Shown here piece after piece: positions 9,025 through 17,550 of a stretch of DNA of 64,000 bases; the stretch's first letter is position 1; each line of letters opens with the position of its first letter. The notes below the pieces were generated by a model. The model was given only the letters and a program-made list of their open reading frames with translations. It was not told the origin of the DNA and ran no database searches. Both the position numbers and the translations under genes were made by a program. Source of the stretch: JBGSUZ01 sp043770095. Lineage in GTDB: Bacteria > Bacillota > Clostridia > Peptostreptococcales > Acidaminobacteraceae. The stretch lies in assembly GCA_043770095.1 (NCBI GenBank), contig JAYVIR010000092.1:1-64000 (forward strand), in the 5' to 3' direction.

Positions 9025-9783
9025 TTACTTCAATTTAAAGGTCATTACTTCTGGATTATGATCTGAGAATTCAAACCCTAAGTCAATGCCTTTTACCTTT
9101 ATCATTTCCACGTTTGGTGACACTAAGAGCCCATCAATAACGGATAGAAAATTCACACCTTTCGTATAAGGCACATCTACTGAGCGATTGGTCGCTGTAG
9201 AGCTGTCTGCAACCCACTTAAACCCATCTAACAAGAAGTCATCTGGTATTGTCACGAGCCAATCTGGCCAAACCTGAGTGGTCGTAAAGACACTCAGATT
9301 CGTTCCGGGAATTAGGTGATTCCAGTCTCCTCCGACAATAATGTAATTGTCTTTTGCTTGTTCCTTTTTCAAATAGTCTTTCAGATAGCCTAATTCTTGC
9401 CGACGGATTTCACCGGGATATTGGTATCTTACGGCACTTTGTAGTTGTAAGCAAAGGTCGACGCATACTCAGGAAACGCTTTGTTTAAGAGCGCATATTT
9501 ATTGATATTAAAACTTCTAGTCGCCTTTTAATCCACTTCTTGGAGCATGATAATATTGGGATTAACTGCTTTAATGGCCTTAATAGCGCCCTCAAGATTG
9601 GTTAAAGTCTTCGGTTTGCTAAATGATCTGGATTCTTTTCCGCCGTCAAAAAAGAAATCTCTTTCCTGATCTAACCCCACATAACCGATGTTGAAAATCA
9701 TCGCTGACATTTCGAAGATATAAAGCAAATGAACCTAGCAAAATGGCGATGCTTGAGAGTACAATTTTAAGCAGTTTTATCAT
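9025..9783 (-). pseudogene. Broken endonuclease/exonuclease/phosphatase family protein
   Basis: ATG 9783 starts MIKLLKIVLSSIAILLGS, a membrane anchor or signal peptide. Near 9705-9715 the frame shifts to MIFNIGYVGLDQERDFFFDGG, the first EEP block, and reaches IIMLQEVD, which holds the catalytic Glu. A TAA follows at once; the same frame continues with KATRSFNINKYALLN. The middle of the domain is compressed and shifted near 9430-9440. The last piece has VGGDWNHL and FEFSDHNPEVMTF, the remaining catalytic Asp, Asn and His. All blocks are present but in at least three frames. The start is 7 bp from the end of dhaK, so it was once a member of this operon. Confidence 0.8.
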
Positions 9784-9790
9784 AATATAC

Positions 9791-10786
9791 CTACCCTTTT
9801 AAAGCACAAGTGTCCACTGGGGCATCCAAAAGCATTTTTAGTTCATCGTCTAATTTAAGCAGTGTCATTGAAGCGCCAGCCATATCAATAGCCGTCATAT
9901 AATTGCCGACAAATGTTCGGTAAACCGTTATGCCTGCTTCGCTCAGAAGCTTATTCACCGCATTGTTTAGCACATAAAGTTCTTGAAGTGGTGTGCCGCC
10001 TAACCCGTTTACCATAAGCGCCACTTCATCTCCGTTGACGTATGGTAAATCAACAATGACCTTCTCTAGCATTTTCTTCGCAAGTTCGTCCGCTGTCAAC
10101 ATTTTTTCTCTTGCGATCCCAGGCTCGCCGTGAATGCCAACGCCAAATTCAATCTCATCTTCTGCTAGTTGGAACGTTGGCGTCCCTTTCGCAGGCACCG
10201 TGCAAGAGGTGAGCGCAAAGCCAATCGATTTTACATTTTTAATGGCTTTTTCTGCAACAGCCTTAACTTCTGCTAAAGATTGACCATTTTCAGCCGCCGC
10301 GCCTGCCACCTTTTGAACAAAGATCGTGCCTGCAACGCCTCTTCTGCCAATGGTATACAAGCTGTCTTTAACCGCCACGTCATCGTTGACATATACCCGT
10401 TCAACCGTAATGTCATCTTCTTCTTTTGCCATTTCCGCCGCCGCGTCAAAATTCATGCAGTCGCCAGAATAGTTTTTGATAATCAAAAGTGTGCCTTTGT
10501 TAGACTCTGTTTTAACAATCGCATTATAGACTTGAATAGTCGATGGTGAAGCAAAGACGTCTCCGCATACCGCCGCATCTAACATGCCTTCTCCTACAAA
10601 CCCTGCGTGAGCTGGCTCATGACCGCTGCCGCCGCCACAGATCAACGTAACTTTGTCTTTATTTAAATTTTTTCTCATGATAATTTTATTTTTTTTATTG
10701 AAGGCCAATTTTTCAGGATGTGCCAAAATCATGCCTTCACACATTTCTATTACCAAATTTTCAGGCTGATTGATAATTTTTTTCAT
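9791..10786 (-). CDS. dhaK: Dihydroxyacetone kinase subunit DhaK (substrate-binding)
   Basis: 331 residues, full length. DhaK binds dihydroxyacetone covalently as a hemiaminal on a histidine; the motif GIHGEPG holding that His is present, as are CGGGSGHEPAH and KNYSGDCMNFD. The ATG overlaps the gldA stop by one base (TAATG), which points to translational coupling. With gldA it forms the oxidative glycerol path: glycerol to dihydroxyacetone, then to dihydroxyacetone phosphate, which enters at triose-phosphate isomerase. Confidence 0.96.
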   Translation of the reverse strand: MKKIINQPENLVIEMCEGMILAHPEKLAFNKKNKIIMRKNLNKDKVTLICGGGSGHEPAHAGFVGEGMLDAAVCGDVFASPSTIQVYNAIVKTESNKGTLLIIKNYSGDCMNFDAAAEMAKEEDDITVERVYVNDDVAVKDSLYTIGRRGVAGTIFVQKVAGAAAENGQSLAEVKAVAEKAIKNVKSIGFALTSCTVPAKGTPTFQLAEDEIEFGVGIHGEPGIAREKMLTADELAKKMLEKVIVDLPYVNGDEVALMVNGLGGTPLQELYVLNNAVNKLLSEAGITVYRTFVGNYMTAIDMAGASMTLLKLDDELKMLLDAPVDTCALKG

Positions 10787-11871
10787 TACTTGCCTCCCAA
10801 TTGATCTGCTGTTAAAATGGCTGCGTAAACCGCTTCTGGTGTTACGACAAACGGCATATTATGAATGGTTTCGCCTTCTGCGCAAGATGCATTTGCCACT
10901 GCCATGATCTTCTCCTCGGTCACTTCTGTAATGCCTAAATCTTTAAGGCATGTAGGAAGGCCAACTGATTTGCAGTAATCAATGACTGTATTTAATTCCG
11001 ATGATGGGGCATTTTCTAGAACAAGGTGAACGATCGTTCCAAATGCCACTTTTTCACCATGGAAATAATGATGCGTTTCGTCTAATACGGTTAATCCATT
11101 ATGGATGGCATGTGCTGCTGCAAGGCCACTGCTTTCAAAACCGAGACCGCTGAGTAAAATGTTGGCTTCAATTATATTTTCTAGAGCAGGTGTAACCACA
11201 TTTCTTTCACAAGCCGCCTTTGCTTTGAGCGAGTCCTCTAAAAGGGTCTCATAGCACAACTTTGCCACTGCTATTGCCGCTTTAGTGCTGTTTCCGCCTG
11301 GAATATTGTTAGCGAATGACTTCTCGCATGATCTTGCTTCAAAGTAAGTGGAGAGTGCATCTCCCATTCCTGCCACCAAGAATCTAGCAGGTGCTTTTGC
11401 GATAACGCCTGTGTCTACAAGTACTAAATCTGGGTTCTTTTTAAAGAACATATACTCATCAAACTCACCATTTTCAGTGTAAATAACCGCTAAACTGCTG
11501 CAAGGCGCATCTGTTGATGCAATGGTTGGCACAACAATCACAGGCTTGCTTTCGTAGTGGGAAGTTGCTTTAGCAGCATCTAACGCTTTTCCGCCGCCTA
11601 AACCAATAATCACATCACATTTATTTTCGATGCATATTTTTCTGAGCCTTTCAATCTCTACTTTAGTACATTCACCGCTAAAACCGGCATAGACCAATTC
11701 AAACGATTCTCTATTTTTTGCTTCGTCTAAGTGCATTTGTATTCTGCTTTGATCGTCTGGGTGAGCCACCAATAAAGCCGACTGTCCAAAATCTTTTACA
11801 TAAGTCCCTAAATTGGATAATTCGTTATTGCCTTGTAAATACTTTGCTGGAGATATTAAAATCTTTTTCAT
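10786..11871 (-). CDS. gldA: Glycerol dehydrogenase (NAD-dependent, iron/zinc family)
   Basis: 361 residues. It oxidises glycerol to dihydroxyacetone with NAD. The family features are visible: GLGGGKALDAAK (NAD-binding), TIASTDAPCSSLAVIY, the metal Asp in AGMGDALSTYFEAR and metal His in AAAHAIHNGLT and HYFHGEKVAFG. It is the first gene of the operon gldA-dhaK-dhaL, with ATG 11871 after a GGAGC site. The PocR/AraC regulator lies just upstream on the same strand and is separated by a terminator. Confidence 0.95.
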   Translation of the reverse strand: MKKILISPAKYLQGNNELSNLGTYVKDFGQSALLVAHPDDQSRIQMHLDEAKNRESFELVYAGFSGECTKVEIERLRKICIENKCDVIIGLGGGKALDAAKATSHYESKPVIVVPTIASTDAPCSSLAVIYTENGEFDEYMFFKKNPDLVLVDTGVIAKAPARFLVAGMGDALSTYFEARSCEKSFANNIPGGNSTKAAIAVAKLCYETLLEDSLKAKAACERNVVTPALENIIEANILLSGLGFESSGLAAAHAIHNGLTVLDETHHYFHGEKVAFGTIVHLVLENAPSSELNTVIDYCKSVGLPTCLKDLGITEVTEEKIMAVANASCAEGETIHNMPFVVTPEAVYAAILTADQLGGK

Positions 11872-12013
11872 AAGTTTAAGCTCCTTTAATCGTGTATTTT
11901 ATACCCACTTCTTTTTAGAAACGAGTACTTAGGGTGTGTGATCAATACCTAAAGTATAGCTTTCAAAATCTTTAGAATCATCCAACTATCCTCTCCATCC
12001 ATGCAATTATCTT

Positions 12014-12047
12014 ATTATAAACAGGGTTATTCAGTAGTACTATTCAG
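12014..12047 (-). promoter_or_regulatory. Candidate gldA promoter with a direct-repeat activator site
   Basis: On the minus strand TATAAT (12019-12014) is preceded by two direct copies of CTGAATA spaced 13 bases apart (start to start, 12047-12041 and 12034-12028). They cover the place where a -35 box would be, and no good -35 hexamer exists there. A weak -35 with repeats over it is what class II AraC activators use, and such a gene is next door. Confidence 0.4.
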
Positions 12048-12058
12048 CACTTTTAGGC

Positions 12059-12087
12059 AAAAAAAAGCACAGACCGAATGTCTGCGC
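12059..12087 (-). terminator. Intrinsic terminator after the PocR/AraC regulator
   Basis: In the minus transcript GCGCAGAC pairs with GTCTGTGC (one G-U pair) around a 5-base loop and is followed by eight T. It begins about 25 bp after the regulator stop. Confidence 0.8.
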
Positions 12088-12112
12088 TACTTTGAAGGAC
12101 TTTGTTAAAAAT

Positions 12113-13120
12113 TTATTTTTCATTCCATGCTTTTCGGTAATTTGCAGGGGTTACGCCTTCTATTTTCTTAAACACTTTTATAAAATATCCGCAATTATCA
12201 TACCCTAAATTCAGAGCAATATTAACGATCGGGATGCTAGTAATTTTCAGCAATTCTTTGGAGTGCTCCACCTTCACTCGATTGACATAATTCGAAAAAT
12301 TATCTGCCATTTCAAGATTAAACAACTTACTAAAATAACTTGAACTGATGTTGCAGAGTTCTGCCATTTTATCCAATTTGATATTTTGATAATAATGTTT
12401 TTGGATGTATTCAAGTGCGGGTTCAAGCAAATGGCGCTTACTCTCACGATTCTCAGAAAATTCTAAGCCTTCGATGACTTGATCCACTAAAACCAAATTA
12501 CTGATGAATTTTTTCTTAGAATTTACAGCGAGGTCAGACATGCTTGCCTCAAGTATTTGCTGATTTTGCAGATTAAGCGATGCCTTTAAGATGGCTTCTT
12601 CAACAATATAATTGTTAATATGAAACAGCATATTGGCAACTGCCTTTACTTTCGTTAGTGACATTGAGGGAATCTTTTTTAGCAAATTTTTATAGTGTAA
12701 CGCTTCTTCATCGTCTAGTTCGCTGTGGCGATCGTTTACAATGCGCTCAAGTTCCGCTTCTTCACTTTTATGCTTCATAAAAACTTGCCCCGCCATAACG
12801 GCTCCTAAATAGCGATCATTCAAAATAATCGGAATTGCAAAGTCCACTAGGCCAAAATGGCAGGTGTAAATATAAGGTTCTTGAAGCCGTGCTGCTTCTA
12901 GACCACCCCGCGAATCACACTTTTGGCAGAGTTTGTTATACCTTGGCTCTTTTCGAACAGCCATGCAAAACTCACTGCAATTGCTGTGTTTGGTAATCGG
13001 ATTTCCCCGATAGTCGACCGTAACGAGCGACAAATCAGTCGCCTTTGCAATATCGTCTTGTATCTTTTGAAATTTTGCCACATTGATTATATCTTCCAAT
13101 TCTAATAATTTGCTATTCAA
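12113..13120 (-). CDS. AraC family activator with PocR sensor domain
   Basis: 335 residues. Residues about 10-175 match the PocR ligand-binding domain, which in known cases senses small polyols or hydrocarbon derivatives: the Cys cluster CSEFC...LCQKCD and YTCHFGLVDFAIPI are present. Residues about 230-330 carry two helix-turn-helix motifs of the AraC type (LDKMAELCNISSSYFSKLF and IVNIALNLGYDNCGYFIKVFKK, ending in TPANYRK). It lies 22 bp after the membrane sensor gene and immediately before gldA-dhaK-dhaL, so activation of that operon by glycerol or 1,3-dihydroxy compounds is the likely job (inference). Confidence 0.9.
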   Translation of the reverse strand: MNSKLLELEDIINVAKFQKIQDDIAKATDLSLVTVDYRGNPITKHSNCSEFCMAVRKEPRYNKLCQKCDSRGGLEAARLQEPYIYTCHFGLVDFAIPIILNDRYLGAVMAGQVFMKHKSEEAELERIVNDRHSELDDEEALHYKNLLKKIPSMSLTKVKAVANMLFHINNYIVEEAILKASLNLQNQQILEASMSDLAVNSKKKFISNLVLVDQVIEGLEFSENRESKRHLLEPALEYIQKHYYQNIKLDKMAELCNISSSYFSKLFNLEMADNFSNYVNRVKVEHSKELLKITSIPIVNIALNLGYDNCGYFIKVFKKIEGVTPANYRKAWNEK

Positions 13121-13142
13121 CAGGGTACCTCCATACTGAATT

Positions 13143-15089
13143 CTATTTTCTCACATCATTGCCAAGTTCAAAACTGGCGCGAATAATACGTTTATAAGAT
13201 CCTTCGGCATCCTCGACAATCTCTACATCGCCATTCAGCCCTAATGTAACGCAGTTGTAGAAGACGGCAAGTTCAAGCCCGAACCCATCACTTTTAAAGG
13301 CGTTGTAGCCATATGGCGTAAAAATTTTTTCTAAATCAAAAACATCTTCTAAAAGGACATCTTTGTATAATAGTATCAATTTTTGCTCCACTAAGTCAAA
13401 AATTAGTTCGGCGGCTTTAGCATCTTTAGTTTTGCTATGACTATTTTGTGCAAATTCAACCAAACTATAGACTGCCTTCTTGAAATTATTAAGCTGTAGG
13501 CTAACAACTTTCTCTGGATAACAAACCAACACCACTGGAAAATCATTTTTTAGAGTGGTGGATTCATGCCTATCATAAAGAATCAGCTGTATTTCATCTG
13601 CCAGATTTACAGCCACAACGGGCTCAGTGCTATCCACATCGAGCAAATTTTTGAGGCTCTCCATGGTCTCTCTAATACTGCTTTGGTTGCTCTGCAAATG
13701 ATTCAAAATGCCCTGCCAGTCGTTTGACAAACCCTCTTTAAGACTATCAATATCAGTCTGAGCAATGTCCCTTTTTAACAAATCAATGAAATTAATCGCA
13801 TTTCCCAATGGGGTATTAATTCGATGAAGCAAATTTTGAATCAAGTGATTTATCCCCTCTTGCTTTTCAACAATGAACACTTTTTTTTGAATTTCATGAA
13901 GTTCATCGGTACGCCGGATGACTAGATCTTCTAAACCTTCATTCAATTGCAAAATTTGTTTTTCAGCACGCCGTCTTCGCTGTAGCTGATGGATTAAAAA
14001 TAGAACAAATCCGGTTTGCATAAATATCAACAGCAGCACGCCACTAATCTGCAATTTGTATTTATCCCAGAGCGTCAGATTTTTATTGATGAGTGTATAA
14101 GGCTTAGGTAATTGCTGCTCTGAAATTTTCCAACGATTAAGCTCATTCCAATCATAATAGTTCTTGTTTTCAACTTTCAGAATAGGCAAATTGCTTGGCG
14201 TTTGACCTTTTAATATCTCAATGGATTTACGAGCGGCATCTTTAGCAACTTCCGCAAATTCAAAAAGATTTCCTCCGACAAGTCCATAATCTAAATTACT
14301 GTAAAACAAACCATAAATCGGCACACGTGTCTTTAGATTAATCCGTTTGAGTGCTTCTCTTGGAATATATGTTTTTCCCTGCGAATCTTGAAATAACGAT
14401 CCGTAAATAACGACCGTATCATTCGGTAATTTTGAAAGTTTTTCTGAAATGCCCTCTATGCTCAGGTTCTTTAGAAATGTGACTTTAACCCTAGAATTAA
14501 GTGGCTTTAATGCGATTATGACCCCTTCTTCTTTAGATGAATCGGCACTTCCATTTCCAAAAATAACGACAATTTCTTTTGTTTTGGGATGGATCTTCAT
14601 GATAAGCTCAGCAGTTTTAAACGCGTCAATGTTCATATAATTTCCAGTAATATTCTTACCCAATTTTAAAACATCAATCTGTCCTTCAGGAACCATGCAA
14701 AAAACAATTGGCGTGTTATCATAAATCCCATTGGTGTCTTTTTGTATAAATTCAAATGCTTTATAATCTACCGTTATAATAAGGTCTGGCTTAAGCGATG
14801 AATACTTAGCATCAAATAAATTGCGATTGATTTGAATGACTTCCTTAGTATCAAATCGATTGGCATCTAAATACTGACTAAATATTATAAACCTAAAGTC
14901 ACTTGATGCGTTCAACTCCGAAACAATTGTTGAATCAATACTGCTATTTGCGGGTATAAATTGTTCATCAGAATGAATGATGAGTATTTTTTTAATTTGT
15001 TTTTCTTCTTGGGCGTAGGAATGTTTCATGCCAAATAAAAACAAAAAAAATAAGCATATGCCAATAACTTTGTTTAATTTACCAATCAT
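13143..15089 (-). CDS. Membrane sensor with ABC-substrate-binding-like periplasmic domain and degenerate kinase domain
   Basis: About 648 residues. A signal/anchor helix (VIGICLFFLFLFGM) is followed by a periplasmic domain (about 35-335) that resembles the ABC_sub_bind sensor fold (ILIIHSDEQFIPANSS, DLIITVDYKAFEFIQ, TPIVFCMVPE, ITGNYMNI). One membrane helix follows (about 350-370), then a coiled coil. The cytosolic part has an HisKA-like helix pair with a His (LLHRINTPLGNAI), but the ATPase part keeps only a faint N-box (FAQNSHSK) and a G-box-like SDGFGLELAV; DxGxG is missing. It may bind but not phosphorylate, or be a divergent kinase. ATG 15089 has GGAG 6 bases upstream. It is cotranscribed with the PocR/AraC gene. 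Confidence 0.75.
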   Translation of the reverse strand: MIGKLNKVIGICLFFLFLFGMKHSYAQEEKQIKKILIIHSDEQFIPANSSIDSTIVSELNASSDFRFIIFSQYLDANRFDTKEVIQINRNLFDAKYSSLKPDLIITVDYKAFEFIQKDTNGIYDNTPIVFCMVPEGQIDVLKLGKNITGNYMNIDAFKTAELIMKIHPKTKEIVVIFGNGSADSSKEEGVIIALKPLNSRVKVTFLKNLSIEGISEKLSKLPNDTVVIYGSLFQDSQGKTYIPREALKRINLKTRVPIYGLFYSNLDYGLVGGNLFEFAEVAKDAARKSIEILKGQTPSNLPILKVENKNYYDWNELNRWKISEQQLPKPYTLINKNLTLWDKYKLQISGVLLLIFMQTGFVLFLIHQLQRRRRAEKQILQLNEGLEDLVIRRTDELHEIQKKVFIVEKQEGINHLIQNLLHRINTPLGNAINFIDLLKRDIAQTDIDSLKEGLSNDWQGILNHLQSNQSSIRETMESLKNLLDVDSTEPVVAVNLADEIQLILYDRHESTTLKNDFPVVLVCYPEKVVSLQLNNFKKAVYSLVEFAQNSHSKTKDAKAAELIFDLVEQKLILLYKDVLLEDVFDLEKIFTPYGYNAFKSDGFGLELAVFYNCVTLGLNGDVEIVEDAEGSYKRIIRASFELGNDVRK

Positions 15090-15262
15090 TCGAAGCTCCA
15101 ATTCTTTATTTTATCCTTTATGATTTATCCTACCTTTACCCATTAAATGAGCAAATAATATATAAATTCATAGTGTTTAGAATATTCTGTTATGTTATGA
15201 TTAAGTTTAGGTATATATCTAACACTTATATGCCAATATTCATAAAGGACGGAATTAAATAA

Positions 15263-16165
15263 ATGACTAAATGGGTTCTTCTGCTCTGTGAAGTGTTGGT
15301 TCTTTTATTAGTTTTTTGGACGAGCAAATGGGATGGTAAAGTAAAACAACAGCGACTCTTTAGCATCACTCTTCCAAATGAAGCACTAAAGTCACCTGAA
15401 TTACTCAAGATACAGAATACGCACCTTCGCCAAATTAACCTAAGTTTCCTTATTATATTTTTGCTGATTATTTTAAGTCTATTTTTTAATTTAAGTTATT
15501 TGAGTTTAGAAATTGCCTATTTCTTAATTATTTTAACGATGACGATTGTCTTGCCAAGTTATTTTTATGCGCAGACCAACCGAAAAGTTCAAGATTTAAA
15601 ATTATCTAAAGGTTGGGAAGCAGGTCATTATTCGCACGGCATTCACGAAGATTTATTTTGGATATACGGTCAATTTTACAATAACCCTCATGACAATGCC
15701 AGAAGTGCCTCAAAACGCATGGGCATTGGCACTACAATCAATTGGGCACATAAAGGTCAGCGAAAATTTTACTTTGTGACATTTAGCGGTTCGCTGATTC
15801 TGACGCTCAGTCTCTTTGTCGGACTTTTTTATATGGAAGTTAAAACACCCGTATTTCGAATTGAAGAACAACATTTGTCCGTTAATTACCCAATTTATTA
15901 CTATCATCTGCCACTTGAAAATATTAAAGGTTTGACCATCATTCAAGAATTGCCTTTCATGTCAAAGCAAAATGGCATAGAGACGGTTGATTTTAAAAGA
16001 GGCTACTACAGCGTTGAAGGCTATGGTCGCGTTTTTATCTGTGTCTATGCCAATGGCCCTTTTATCGTGATAAAAACAGATCAAGACACCCTAATTGTCA
16101 ATGAAATTTCAAGCGAAAAAACTTATGCTCTGCTTGAGGCGCTGGATCTTGTCATACCAAAATAA
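15263..16165 (+). CDS. DUF5808-containing membrane protein
   Basis: 300 residues. One helix at the N-terminus, two closely spaced helices at about 58-95, the soluble DUF5808-type segment with its conserved blocks (EDLFWIYGQFYNNPHD, KRMGIGTTIN), another helix (about 170-190), and a C-terminal beta-rich part resembling bacterial PH-like domains. Proteins of this family are seen beside DUF1648 and GntR-type genes in Bacillota; no biochemical role is established that I know of. It is followed 30 bp later by a small unknown gene, likely in one operon. Confidence 0.75.
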   Translation: MTKWVLLLCEVLVLLLVFWTSKWDGKVKQQRLFSITLPNEALKSPELLKIQNTHLRQINLSFLIIFLLIILSLFFNLSYLSLEIAYFLIILTMTIVLPSYFYAQTNRKVQDLKLSKGWEAGHYSHGIHEDLFWIYGQFYNNPHDNARSASKRMGIGTTINWAHKGQRKFYFVTFSGSLILTLSLFVGLFYMEVKTPVFRIEEQHLSVNYPIYYYHLPLENIKGLTIIQELPFMSKQNGIETVDFKRGYYSVEGYGRVFICVYANGPFIVIKTDQDTLIVNEISSEKTYALLEALDLVIPK

Positions 16166-16194
16166 ATAGCTCATTTCTATGAGGAGGTTAACCG

Positions 16195-16620
16195 ATGCAA
16201 AAATTTGATTTTAAATACAAGCAGCACGAACTTGATGATGTTAATATTAGAACCATCTATGAAGCAAACTACGAAGCTGCCGTTGAGGATTTTATCGATT
16301 GGATTCACCATCACGGCTACATTGGTTATTTTGATGACAAAACGGTTATCGGAAACCCTGTATACCGCACACACGTAGACTACAGAGACAATTTAAGCAA
16401 GTCTAGCGTTAACGTCTATGTGCTTCAGTACACGCTTTTAAATTATCACACAGACCTTCGTGAGCCCACTGAACAAAAAAAGGTGCAGCTATACATGAGC
16501 GATGCGATTGATGATTTTATTGCCACCATTAGAGATTTAAAAACACGAGAAAACATTAAAAACCTCGTCACTTATAAAGGGACTTTAGACGAATTTGATA
16601 TCAATCAGATTAATCTTTAA
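16195..16620 (+). CDS. Conserved-looking protein of unknown function
   Basis: 141 residues, no membrane segment, rich in Tyr, Asp and Asn. GGAGG precedes ATG 16195 by 8 bases, so it is well set up for translation. I recognise no family. The first half holds FIDWIHHHGYIGYFDDK, the second is helical and charged. It probably shares a transcript with the DUF5808 gene. Confidence 0.7.
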   Translation: MQKFDFKYKQHELDDVNIRTIYEANYEAAVEDFIDWIHHHGYIGYFDDKTVIGNPVYRTHVDYRDNLSKSSVNVYVLQYTLLNYHTDLREPTEQKKVQLYMSDAIDDFIATIRDLKTRENIKNLVTYKGTLDEFDINQINL

Positions 16621-16669
16621 TGTATGCCCAACACAAAATCTTAAAATCTAAATTTGAAACCATTAAACC

Positions 16670-17488
16670 TTAAACCATTTTAAAGATTTTTTCTAGTGCA
16701 AGCCTAACGCCGTCTGCTTCATTGGTCTCAGCAACGTGATCCGCCACATCTTTAACAAAATCTTCCGCATTGCCCATCGCAATCCCATACCCTGCGGCCT
16801 CAAGCATTTCGAGATCATTTTCATTGTCTCCAAAGGCAACCACATCATTTAAATCATAATCAAGGATTTCGCAAAGTTTTTTAAGTGCAGTTCCTTTATT
16901 GGTGCCTTCTGCAAGTACATCATACATGGTCTCCAAAGATTTAAAACCAGTCGCCCCCGGAATTTTTTCGAGGGCTTTTCGCATGTTTAGCGCATTCTCA
17001 CTATTGTCATAATAAATGCCGATTTTGTAAATAGTGGTTTCCTCGAATAAATCTCGTGTTGAATCGACAATTTTTGTTTTTATTTTATAGGCTTCAGGCA
17101 ACGTTTTTGAAAATTCGTTAAAATAGGCAATCACGCGCTCCATTCGGTCGCTGTAGATGGTATCTTTGTCATATAAATGATAATAGACTCCAAATGCTTC
17201 ACACACATCAATGACCTGTACGCCTATTTCTTTTGAAATAACGCTTCCATAAAGAATTTCGTCTGTGACAGGATCAATAATCAGTGCGCCATTACAGCAA
17301 ATAAGAGGGGCATTAACGCCTAATTCATCGCTATAAACTTTCGCTGCGGGGTAGATTCTTCCAGTTGCGATGGTAAACTGCGCCCCATGATTTTCTAATT
17401 TTTTGATTGCTTGTTTTGTTTCCTTAGACACGTTCTTGTCATCGTTAAGCAAAGTGCCATCCATATCTGATACGATTAATTTAAACAT
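16670..17488 (-). CDS. Cof-type HAD superfamily hydrolase
   Basis: 272 residues. The HAD motifs are: I, VSDMDGTLL (nucleophile Asp); II, IATGR; III, the Lys of NKGTALK; IV, VAFGDNENDLEM. The long cap between II and III is the Cof/type IIB type, seen in sugar-phosphate and flavin-phosphate phosphatases. The substrate is not predictable. ATG 17488 follows AAGGA by 8 bases; an upstream ATG at 17497 overlaps that site. It sits downstream of rnr, separated by a terminator. Confidence 0.9.
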   Translation of the reverse strand: MFKLIVSDMDGTLLNDDKNVSKETKQAIKKLENHGAQFTIATGRIYPAAKVYSDELGVNAPLICCNGALIIDPVTDEILYGSVISKEIGVQVIDVCEAFGVYYHLYDKDTIYSDRMERVIAYFNEFSKTLPEAYKIKTKIVDSTRDLFEETTIYKIGIYYDNSENALNMRKALEKIPGATGFKSLETMYDVLAEGTNKGTALKKLCEILDYDLNDVVAFGDNENDLEMLEAAGYGIAMGNAEDFVKDVADHVAETNEADGVRLALEKIFKMV

Positions 17489-17520
17489 CACGCACATCCT
17501 TTTTGACTATTTTAATATGT

Positions 17521-17550
17521 AAAATTAAAGCCTAGGGGAATCCCCTAGGC
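17521..17550 (-). terminator. Intrinsic terminator after rnr
   Basis: GCCTAGGGG and CCCCTAGGC form a 9 bp stem with a 3-base loop (17530-17550), followed in the minus direction by TTTAATTTT. The rnr stop codon is inside the stem. Confidence 0.9.

Noticed and set aside
5220..9783. Sequencing errors as the explanation for all broken genes here
   Set aside because: Single frameshifts could be errors, but the loss of whole domains (Walker A region, a complete ATPase domain, the M28 N-terminus) cannot; the rest of the window shows no such breaks.
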